NCBI RefSeq assembly: GCF_947179515.1
Contig: NC_067495.1
Coordinates: 62,637,627 to 62,701,626 of the forward strand
Length of the DNA: 64,000 bases
Direction: 5' to 3'
Source of the DNA: Apodemus sylvaticus
Taxonomy: Eukaryota > Chordata > Mammalia > Rodentia > Muridae
The notes below the pieces were generated by a model. The model searched no databases and had not been told where the DNA came from. It worked only from the letters and a program-made list of their open reading frames with translations. The translations under genes and the position numbers were made by a program. Positions 1 to 8,197 of this stretch are shown in pieces (the first letter of the stretch is position 1; every line of letters begins with the position of its first letter).

Positions 1-918
1 GTGTCGTCCTGACAAGGCAGGGGGAGGGAACATGCTGCTTAGGTAGGAGTGGGAGATTGGAAGTGAGGGAGGCTCCACATATGACATGAGTATGAGGGAT
101 GGAAAAGGAATTTGTTCACATTCTGCTGGAATCTCCCATTGTTTCTTTCAAAATACCACAAATCTTTTCTAGCACTTTCAGCTGGGGCTCAGAGTCAAGG
201 CCAAAGTTCAAGTAACATCAGAGTTTATTTTTGAAATAAAGGTTTATTTCCCCATGGAATTCTTGAAGGGTTTGCCCTGTGTGTGTAAAGCATTGAGTCT
301 GGGCTGAGAGGAATTTATTTTAGGACCTCGAGCCATCTTTGGCTCTCACGCCTGTTGCCCTAGGAGGTGATTGATGGCCATGTAAGTTTCCAGTCCAGCC
401 CTGGAGGCCCAGCTTTGGGCCTGCACTCCTCCAGATGCAAGTAGCCTTTGTTGCCTCCAGGGCAAGAACATACTTTCCTTTCTCAGGCCTTGTAGGCCGG
501 ACTGCCTCAGAGCTTCCACTCTGGACTGTGGCACATTGGTTAGCATGGGCATCGGCTGCGTTCTTCCCTGAATTATAGGCACTTTTTCTAACTGAAGAGC
601 TGCCACCTCACTTTCATTGAGTCACTAGGCTGGCTCTGAGGAGAAAGCATGCTTGTGTTAAACTGTAAAGCCAAGCGTTAATATCAAGAAGACTAAATGA
701 CACTTTGAAGAAAGTCCATCTATTGTCTGCCAGCTTTTATTCTCTGTTCAGACACTTAGAATCCAGAACGACAGAATGTTAGAGTTTGGATTGACAAATA
801 GATTTTTATGACCTGCTGGTTACATACCCTTTTCACTCATAATGAAAGTATCTTTCCTGAAGTCGTAGCAAGGGCACGTGGATGGAAAACTGTACAGTCT
901 TAAAACATAGATACAGCA
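1..918. other. Unique 5'-flanking sequence
   Basis: AT-moderate, non-repetitive sequence with no recognisable gene, SINE or LINE. A minus-strand 86-codon open frame (346-606) has no family signature. Confidence 0.5.
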
Positions 919-1029
919 GGCCCAGGGGGGAGCTCAAGGGTAGAGCGTCTGCCTAGTAGGCTGGTTTGGCTACTGCTTCACAAACACATAAAATATCAAA
1001 CAGAACATATTAGATTAAAAAAAAAAAAC
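919..1029 (+). repeat. ID/B4-like tRNA-derived SINE
   Basis: The phrase 'gggagctcaagggtagagcgtctgcc' (split here only for description) matches the Pol III A-box portion of ID elements. A variable body follows, then an A-rich tail at 1015-1029. Diverged copy, so subfamily is uncertain. Confidence 0.5.
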
Positions 1030-1879
1030 TGGCTCTGAAGGATTGCCAAGGAGAAACCCCGGCATCCCTCCTAAGCCACCAAGTCACTATTTGTGTGTCG
1101 TTCGGAAGTGGCACTGTGAAGGAAGCTTGCTTTCTTCTTGTGAACTAGGTCTGGGGGCTGTGCTGGCAAACTGGCCTCGGAAGAAAAGGATGCTTTCTTT
1201 CTTTCACAGCTGTGAAAACTGTCAGCTTGAGGGAGAAGGGGCATATCTTATATTAGTTGTTCATTCTTTCAAATTTATTTATTTAAATCAAAACTCTAGG
1301 CCCTTTGCAGCAAGCTGGGAAAACAGGATGCTGGGCAGTGGAAGGAAAGCAGAGTGGTTCCTGTCTCCAGCTCTCTCTTGCCTCTCTTTCTGCCTCTGCT
1401 TTAGTCAAGGCCATGTCCAATTCTACAGGTGGGCCCAATTTAGGCCCAGATTGTATCTCCTAGCAGGCTTATGGGACAAACTGCTACAAGTCTTGGCAGA
1501 CCAGAGCTGGCAGTGGGTGGGATGAACCTACACTTTGAGGTGTGGGAGCGCATGGTTGCTAAGAGCCTCCCTGTCTTCTGCCTTCACAACTTCCTTGCAT
1601 TTCTTGGCCCCTGCATGGGTTAGTGGCAAGGTCTATAGGCGAATCAGAGCAACGGTTTAATTCACAGAGAGCATATTGGTAACTCAGCCCCGAGGATGTG
1701 GGCACAGGTGGTTGCAGCAGCCTTGGCCTCCACATTGATTTCTAGATGAAATTCTTAAGTGCCTCCTTCCTGTCTCGGGCAATGCCAGAAACTGCAGTGA
1801 CCCTCCATTGCCCCTTTGGCCAAGAGTTAAATTCTTTCGTAAAGCTTTTCCTATCTGGCTCTGCCTATAATCTAGCTTC
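1030..1879. other. Unique 5'-flanking sequence
   Basis: Non-repetitive sequence. A 160-codon open frame crosses 1043-1525 but shows no domain, no conserved motif and no strong start, so it is not called a gene. Confidence 0.45.
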
Positions 1880-2055
1880 ATTTATTCATTCATTTCACAG
1901 ACACTTCCTGAGTGACTTAACGTATGCTAGTCTCTGGGCTTGGCGCTGGACATCCAGCAGCAAACAAGACAAATGTGGTTCCTGCCTTCAGGGAGCTGTT
2001 GAAGGGAGGAAGATGATAGTATTACAAAGAAATACTCTTGCTATTATCATAAACA
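1880..2055 (+). repeat. Ancient L2-like/mammalian-wide repeat
   Basis: The text resembles the widespread pattern 'attcattcaacaa.. acttcctgag.. gtgctagg.. ctgggc.. cagcagcaaacaagaca.. cctgccttcagggagct'. That pattern is typical of L2-related mammalian relics. The copy is strongly diverged and the family name is tentative. Confidence 0.4.
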
Positions 2056-2863
2056 AACAGAGATGATCATATTACCATCTGTACACTGTGCCAGATGCTT
2101 GCTAGAGGGTGATGGAGACCCTTCACCTTAGCTGCTTTCCTGCCTGGTGAGCTTGGATGGAGAGTGGCGCTTTTTAGGAGCCCAATTGTCCCTCCACAGA
2201 CCAGCGGGATCCTGCTTCCCCCAGAGGTTGTCTCTATTCAGTTTCACTTCTTGGACTGCAAAGTCAGTCTGTCCCTCTCTGGAGGTCTCTGTCTTTCCTG
2301 TGGGGAAGAGACAGACGAAAAAGGGAGGTGAAGACTTAAGTCCTCTGACCTTCTCCCATCTGCATGCAGACCCACTGCAGTCCTGGGAAGGGAGGAGGGG
2401 CTCTGCTCTGAGGTGGCTCTATTGCAAGTCCTTGATGTTTCCTTGATGAAAGCCAGGACTCTCTCATTCAAGAGGCTGGAGTGAGTGAACTGACTAGGCT
2501 GGGGGGAAGGGCATGGGGCCAAAACTGAGCTTCTTCTCTTGCAGCTCTGAAAGACGCAGCTTTGCAGCTTCGGAATCAGAGTAGGGGTGTGAGTACCCTG
2601 GTGGCTCAGCTACCAGGCCCAGTCAGTCCAGGCCTGCTGCACTCAGGCTGCAAAGCTCTGCCCAGACAGCCTCTGTCCATCTGCTCCTGCCTCATTTCTC
2701 CTCCTCTGGAACAAAGATCAGTCGAAAGAGCTCATAGGTCAGGGAAAAGTATCTCTGCTAAGTAAAGCCAAGTTTGCTACTTCCTGCCGGTCACTCTCTT
2801 GGCTGAGGTTGGAGTTTATCAAGCAAAGAACTTTGGATTCTTACTCCACAATCGGACTTCACA
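2056..2863. other. Unique 5'-flanking sequence
   Basis: Non-repetitive, moderately GC-rich sequence between an L2-like relic and the hairpin at 2864. No gene is recognised; short open frames on both strands lack family features. Confidence 0.45.
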
Positions 2864-2938
2864 GTTCTAAAGTAAGAATCAACAAACAGACAAAAGATGA
2901 CCCCTCTTTTGTCTGTTTGTTGATTCTTACTTTAGAAC
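2864..2938. repeat. Perfect inverted repeat, 33-bp arms, 9-nt spacer
   Basis: The left arm is 2864-2896 (starts GTTCTAAAGTAAG, ends ACAGACAAAAG). The right arm is 2906-2938 (starts CTTTTGTCTGT, ends TTACTTTAGAAC). I compared them base by base: all 33 positions are complementary with no mismatch. The spacer is ATGACCCCT. It lies about 1.7 kb upstream of the Nhsl2 ATG and is not part of a recognised transposon. Confidence 0.9.
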
Positions 2939-3014
2939 GCAGTGTTTCTAGTAACTGTTTTTATTTACTAAACAAGAAACGAATATAGATAAAGGCAACA
3001 AGTTTGCAGTACAT

Positions 3015-3160
3015 TGTTTTTTTAAAAAATTTTCAATTGACAAATAATAATTACATATGTATAGGGCCCAGTATTATGTTTTGCAGAATTAATTAATAAA
3101 GTCAATGAATATAGCCATCGTGTCACATACTAATTTTGGGTAGCAAAACATTTAAAAACA
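3015..3160 (+). repeat. L1M-type 3' UTR fragment
   Basis: 'ttttcaattgacaaataata', then 'acatatgtataggg', then 'attaataaagtcaatgaatatagcc' and 'cacatacta' follow the order of an ancient mammalian L1M 3' UTR. Short and diverged. Confidence 0.5.
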
Positions 3161-3169
3161 GAGATTAGT

Positions 3170-3398
3170 TTTTAAATTTATTTTATTGTTCTATGTGTAT
3201 AAGCGTTTGCCTGCATGTATGTCGTCTGTATACTACATATGTACCTGGTGCCCTCAGAGCTGAGAAGAGGGCGTTGGATCCCCTGGAACTGGAGTTACAG
3301 AGTTGGGGGTTGCCATGAGGGGTGCTGGAAATTGAACCCAAGTCCTCTGGAAGAGCAGCCAGTGCTGCTGTTAATGTTTGAGCCATCTCTCCGGCCCC
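3170..3398 (-). repeat. B3 SINE
   Basis: Reverse-oriented B3. The T-rich tail complement is at the left, followed by 'ggatcccctggaactggag', 'gaagagcagccagtgct', and ending 'gagccatctctccggcccc', the complement of the tRNA-derived Pol III head. Nearly full length. Confidence 0.85.
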
Positions 3399-4332
3399 TC
3401 ATAGAGTTTTCTTGAACTAAGGAACAATGAACTTTTCTGAGGCAAAGAGTGGAAACGGTCCACGTTGTGTTAGTGTGGACACAAGTAATTTGTTTAATAA
3501 TATTTTGCTAATGGATTCTGTGGGCTCATACTCAACAGAACATATGCGGGATGAAAAGGGAGCACACCCCAAATCAAAGCGGCTCAGTAGGGGAGCCTTT
3601 GAAAGTGCAGTATGCAAAGCTTTGGTGGAAATGTCCCAAGCGCATTCAGACACAGAATACACTAAAGGCACTCCTACTGCCCTGCGCACATTCCCCCTTC
3701 TACAACTGAGAGAGATCTGAGAGAAATCAGGTTGTCTGCCCTGAAAGCACACCTTGGCTCCTGAAACCCCTCTTCTGGGACACTGCAGGAGCTCTTCACA
3801 AAACATAAGCTGGGTCCCTCAATCGCAACGGAATAAGTTATTTCACAAAATGGGTTTGTATTTATTCAGTCATGCCTTTACATTTCCACAGTCAGCTTCC
3901 CTCCTGAACAATCAAATAAGATACTTGGCTCTCTCTTCTGATTCTAAGGTTCTGGACCCTAGCTTGCTCCGTGGAGGTTGGTACGTGGCACAGAGTATAT
4001 TTTAGAAAGAAAACTAGATGCATAAAGTCAGACTTCTGCATGCCTCTGCTGTGACTTGCTAGTGTGGACGCCGGTGCGTCTGCATTGTTCAGTATTTACA
4101 AAGAAAGTCTAAGTTAAAAAAAAAAAAAACAAAGTAGAAAACAACCTTAACCATCAGCACCTGGCCTGAAGCGGCTCCGGAAGACCCGGGCATATTCTGC
4201 GCACCAACCATCACACACATTCACACAGACCTTCCTCGGTTAACTCTCAGCTTCTTTCTACTCTTCCTTCTTTCCCTTTTCTTTTCTCCCAATTTTTTTG
4301 ACCGCAAAAGAAAAAAGAAAAAAAAGAAAAGA
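3399..4332. other. Unique proximal upstream region
   Basis: Non-repetitive sequence leading to the promoter, with an A-run at about 4116-4129 and a pyrimidine tract at about 4258-4290. No gene is recognised. Open frames at 3417-3806 (both strands) are shadows without family features. Confidence 0.45.
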
Positions 4333-4372
4333 GGGGTGGTGGGGGTGGGGGTGGGGTGGGGTGGGGTGGGGA
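4333..4372 (+). promoter_or_regulatory. G-run with G-quadruplex and KLF/MAZ-like potential
   Basis: At least six consecutive runs of four or five G are separated by single T or short TGGT spacers (repeats of GGGGT). It follows a pyrimidine tract (4258-4290) and an A/G-rich tract (4308-4336). It lies about 280-320 bp upstream of the ATG. The sequence motif is direct; a regulatory role is inferred. Confidence 0.55.
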
Positions 4373-4399
4373 GGAATCCCGAAGTAGCTGAGTGAGCTG

Positions 4400-4652
4400 A
4401 GCGAGGGAGGAGGAGAAAGCCAGGGAGGAGGAGCCCAGTGGAGCAGAGTCAGAGGGACTGGTGGCTCCTGCGAGTGTGCAGCCCGCGGGGAGCCGGCGCT
4501 GCAGGCTGTGAAGCCGCCTGCCCGCCCAGCCGCCGGTGCCTCTCGCTCGCCCGCGTCCCGGGCCCTGCTCCATCAGGACCACCGCTGCCTCTCAGGGTTC
4601 CCGAGTGCCACAGGGCTAGCGGACCGGGCCGGTCCCCGCTCCCGCACCCGGG
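4400..4652 (+). promoter_or_regulatory. Nhsl2: Putative core promoter and 5' UTR of Nhsl2
   Basis: This is GC-rich, TATA-less sequence directly upstream of the ATG. It contains repeated purine boxes (GGGAGGAGGAG) at about 4405-4435 and many CpGs from 4480 on. I find no in-frame upstream ATG extending the protein, so 4653 is the natural start. A near-palindrome GGACCGG-G-CCGGTCC lies at 4621-4635. The transcription start cannot be fixed by reading. A dispersed CpG-type initiation somewhere between about 4380 and 4600 is inferred. Confidence 0.6.
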
Positions 4653-4932
4653 ATGCCGTTCTACCGGCGCACTGTGGTGCCCCAGCGTCTGTGCCCGCGC
4701 AACCCTCCGCAGCCGCTGGCCGAGCTCCGCGACGTGAGCCACCTGGCCGCGCTCAGCCTGCTCCGCCAGCTCGCAGACCTCTGCGGCCACTCGCTGGCTC
4801 TGCTCGAGGACCTCGAGGGGCACCTGCTGGCTCTGGGGCGCCGAACCGACAGCCTGTACCGGCGCACCGTGAGGCTCCGCCGCCGCCTTCCCTGTCGCCT
4901 GCTCGGCCCGGAGGACGATGAAGAATTGCTAG
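4653..4932 (+). CDS. Nhsl2: Nhsl2 coding exon 1 (NHS-like 2, N-terminal part)
   Basis: Seen: an ATG in a fair context (G at -3) opens 93 codons plus one base, running into the donor CTAG|GTAAAA, so the exon ends in phase 1 after ...DDEELL. The product starts MPFYRRTVVPQRLC. Residues about 29-60 form a leucine-rich stretch (LAALSLLRQLADLC, then HSLALLEDLEGHLLALG). Residues about 64-83 are strongly basic (YRRTVRLRRRL). Known: NHS-family proteins begin with a WAVE-homology domain resembling the N-terminus of WAVE1-3 (MPxxxRxxxPxxLC, then an amphipathic helix). Family members act at lamellipodia and cell junctions on Abi and Scar/WAVE-dependent actin remodelling. I recognise this exon as NHSL2, an X-linked gene of roughly 1,200 residues. 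Inferred: the first base of the next codon is the final G, which fits an Ala codon at the junction. NHS and NHSL1 have different, recognisable first exons, so paralogue confusion is unlikely. The stop seen by reading through to about 5246 is intronic. Confidence 0.93.
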
Positions 4933-4938
4933 GTAAAA
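4929..4938 (+). other. Nhsl2: 5' splice site of exon 1
   Basis: CTAG|GTAAAA has the exon-terminal AG and intronic GTAAA of a strong U2-type donor. It sits exactly where homology to the NHS family leaves the reading frame and where low-complexity intronic translation (PATLSPHTPG...) begins. Confidence 0.85.
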
Positions 4939-5450
4939 GGCGCGAGGCGCCCGCGACCCTCTCCCCCCACACCCCCGGCCCCTGGGGATGTCCCCTTGGG
5001 TCAACCCGTGGCCACCCCTCAAAGATCGAGGGACACGGCCTCCAGGACGCCCTCCTGCCGTCCGATCCTCCTGGGATCCGCTCGCTCGGTCTCAAGTGGC
5101 CCTCTGCCTTCAGGGTTCCAGCCTGGGGGCTGCTGCCACCTCTGGAGTGTTTGGAGAGGGAGGGGATCCGTAGGGTCCTGGGCGGTGCAGACCAAAGTGT
5201 CCCGGTGGCCCCGGGAACCGAATGGCCGTGCTTACATCTCTCATGATGGGCCACTTTGGAAAGCGCGCCCGAGCTGCTCGCCTGCCTCCCGGGCGGCGGG
5301 GGCCTCTGCAGCCAGACCCGTGCGACCTCGTGCGGGACTGGGAACGGCTTCCTGCGCCCAGCCGCTTCTGAGCTCCCTTCCCGCCCGCTTCTCCCTGCAC
5401 GCTCCGCGTTGCTTCGCCGGGAGTGGCCGGCAGGGGGAGGGGAGACTGCC

Positions 5451-7970
5451 CAGGGCTTAGCGGATTCCATCCCCCTCCAATGCCCCCTCTTCCCCCCCCC
5501 CCCCGCCCCAGCCGCTAAGGTCCCACTGCCCAGATTTGCGGGAGAGAACCATTTAAAGAGACTGTCATCGGTTTTCTTTAAAAAAAAAAAAATGTGTCTG
5601 CTTTAAGAGCCAGCCATGCCCAAGAAAAGCCAGGTCTCGGAGTTTCCTTAAGACTAGGAACCTGTGAGACTGGAGGCGGGCGGGAGCTCAGGCCCTTTAC
5701 TACTTTGGATCTCAACACTCCGAATAGGGAGGACCTTGTCTGCGAAGAAAGGCAGAGTTCCCTTAGAATGTGGGGCTTCTCTCTGACGGGGTCGGGACCG
5801 AGTCTGTTTAAAAAGGCTGAGAGTAGCGGAGGTGTGGCAGGCAACAGGGGCAGTCGGCACCTAGGGAGGGTTAGGAAGGGGTGGCAGGGGAGCAGTGCTC
5901 CAGAAAGTTTCAGAAGAAGGCAGAAGATGGCTACTTGCTGACTTGTGAGTGAGGCCTTGGCAGAGAAGTGCCTGGGTCAGCCTTTCTTCCTTGCAGATTC
6001 CACCCCTAACAAAATGACAGGAGTCAGAGGTTCCAGCGCCCCTCTTCCTTCATAAAGGTCTCTGGCCTTTGAGGTAGATGGCAGAGGTCACCGCTAGAGA
6101 AAAATAAACTGAATCCTTTGCGCAAAGGAAGGTGGAAGACACAGATGACTGCCAGATGGACATGGGACCAGAAGCCTCTGGGAGGCAGGGGACCAGGAAA
6201 GCTGAGGCCCAGGGTCTGGCTCCTTCTCAGTTAACAAAGAGGGTAAGAAGGTCGTTGTTTTTCTTTCCCTGGGGTCCCACTGATTACCAGGATTAGTCTA
6301 GGAGAAATTTGATAACAGAGCTTGGAGAATGCTTTTCCAAATCTCTGTACAGCCTGCGGCGTACAGCCTGCGGTGTAAAGCCTGCAGAGAGCCACCTACT
6401 GAGTTCGGCAGGGTAAGGTGAGGACGAGGAGGACGCTCTGCTTTTCCAAAGGCATAACTTTCTGTTCGCTGGGTTGGCCAGCCCTTCCCAGGGGTTGGGG
6501 TGTAGGGATAGCTTCATTAAGTCGCTTGGTGGCCTAACCCTTTCCAGTGATCTGTTGGGTTAGAAAGAGAGTTTTATGCTACAGGTGTATTGTTAAAGGG
6601 AGGAGATGACTCTGACAGTGTCATTGAGTTAGCCTCCAGGAAGTTTGCAAGAGCTGGGAACGGGTCTATCTCTTATCTTTAGTGTGGTCACTTACCTTCG
6701 AGAATGTACACGTTGCTTGGCCCCAATGCACTCCAAGAAAATACTGCACGCACCAAACAGGGACTACTTTTTGTGAGTCTCTAAAAGAGCTGCTTTTCTA
6801 GTTTCCTGCCCTAGACTGTTCTTGAGATTCCCAGTGTGCACTTTTCCGGAGCTGTAGGCTCTCTCAACAATGGGCTGAGGGCAAGTGCCAAGTGCAAAGA
6901 GAGGTGGGGAGCATAAGCAGAGCACCATCTGGTACCCCCTTGTTGCTTCAATAAGGTGTCCAGCAGGCTGGATATTAGGTTCTGATCATAAATGAACAAG
7001 CAGACATTATCAGGTCTGGTCCTCTGTGTTTGTTCTTTCTCGTACTGTTTCCTCCCAGCATCCCCACACCTTTACTGACCATCCTGCTAAGGTCCAGCTC
7101 ACATTTTACCCTGCACACTGCCGATCTAGCTGGACTTAACCCTCATATACTTCCTCTAGCTGTTTCTTCCAACCATAGTGGGAAAGAAATCTGGGAAGGA
7201 GGGAGCTTTAGGAAACATGGCCAGAGTGAATGACAGCTGACAGGCCAGCAGCTTGTAGCCTCCCTGCTGGGACAACTTGGCTGCCACTAAAGGGCTGAAT
7301 AGTGACAAGTCAAACTGACCCACAGCATGTAGGCTGGACTAAGGCTCTGGGAAGCAGCAGGGGGGGGACAGGACAGGAGGGAAGATAGAACAGGAGAAAG
7401 TGGATGCTAAAGGATCATACTTGATTCTTTACACTGTCTCGGGTCAAGCTCCCACCAACTTCAAGGTTACAGGGTGGGACTGGGCTGGCTTGGTTGCCTG
7501 GCAACACTCCCCCCAAAGGCTGTTCTTTGGTAACTTGAGCCCCTTTGAGACTGCCCTAGAAACTCCTGTAAGTGTCATGGGGTGGGGGATGAGGGTGGTA
7601 GGGAAGAAGGTCCACTCAGGTCTCAACTAGGGCTCTGTGGATCTATAGCAATTGCCATACCAAGGCATGGCCTTGCTTCTAAATCGTCCCCCTCCCCCTC
7701 CCCACATAAGGCTTTGGATGTGACCCATTTTGTTGCATCCCATGGCCTTTACTCTGTGATCATCTGAAAGTTGTTATGGTCAAAGCCAGTGGGGAATGGC
7801 TCCGTGTCTGCTGCCATGTGCTGAGTCAATCCAAGCATCCTATTCCTCCCTCGGAGATCTATTTAATGTTTGTAGGTGCTTACACGATAATTACAAAAGC
7901 AATCAGGATATCAGCCTAGGGTATAATAGCTTCTTTAAGATCTAGGTAGCAAAACACTATATAGCTCTAG
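5451..7970. other. Nhsl2: Repeat-poor proximal intron 1
   Basis: About 2.5 kb with almost no recognisable transposon. It holds a C-run at about 5492-5504, an A-run at about 5580-5592 and the small tandem triplication at 6347-6388. Transposon-poor sequence next to a CpG promoter often contains regulatory elements; none can be named here. Confidence 0.5.
6347..6388 (+). repeat. 14-bp tandem repeat, three units
   Basis: Units GTACAGCCTGCGGC, GTACAGCCTGCGGT and GTAAAGCCTGCAGA lie head to tail at 6347-6360, 6361-6374 and 6375-6388. Identity falls from the first pair to the third unit. Confidence 0.85.
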
Positions 7971-7971
7971 G

Positions 7972-8022
7972 TATGTTTATTTTATTTTATTACATTTTAT
8001 TTATTGTGCATGCACATGAATA

Positions 8023-8055
<33 letters not shown>

Positions 8056-8197
8056 AAGGTGCCACAGTGCATATGTGGAGGTCATAGACAACTTGTGCTA
8101 TCTGGTTCTCTCCTACCACATGAGTCCTGGTGATTGAACTATGGTTATCAAGTTCAGTGGCAAGTGTCTTTACCTTCAGAGCCATCTTGATGGCCCC
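7972..8197 (-). repeat. B2-superfamily SINE (B3A-like) with (CA)n
   Basis: T-rich start, then (CA)n at 8025-8053, then 'catatgtggaggtcatagacaacttg', 'ggttctctcctaccacatgag' and ending 'gagccatcttgatggcccc'. This is the reverse complement of a tRNA-headed rodent SINE. Subfamily name is tentative. Confidence 0.75.

Larger units (their letters stand above)
4430..5450. promoter_or_regulatory. CpG island over exon 1 and the start of intron 1
   Basis: CpG dinucleotides are dense from about 4480 to 4960, covering the 5' UTR and coding exon, and remain frequent to about 5440 (for example around 5290-5310 and 5400-5435). They are rare elsewhere in the window. This is the only clear CpG island here and it marks the gene's promoter. 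Exact edges need an observed/expected CpG calculation. Confidence 0.8.

Noticed and set aside
346..606. 86-codon minus-strand ATG frame
   Set aside because: No family resemblance and no supporting promoter or splice features; could be a fragment of something unrecognised but cannot be supported.
1043..1525. 160-codon + strand frame
   Set aside because: No conserved motif, no good start context and no splice-consistent structure; length is within chance for this GC content.
4508..4921. Second + strand frame overlapping Nhsl2 exon 1
   Set aside because: It begins at a non-ATG codon and its product is a Pro/Ala/Arg-rich shadow of the exon in another frame.
4661..5470. 269-codon minus-strand open frame across the CpG island
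   Set aside because: GC-rich sequence lacks stop codons by composition. The frame is antisense to a well-recognised exon, is low in family-like sequence and is dominated by Arg, Ser, Pro and Gly.
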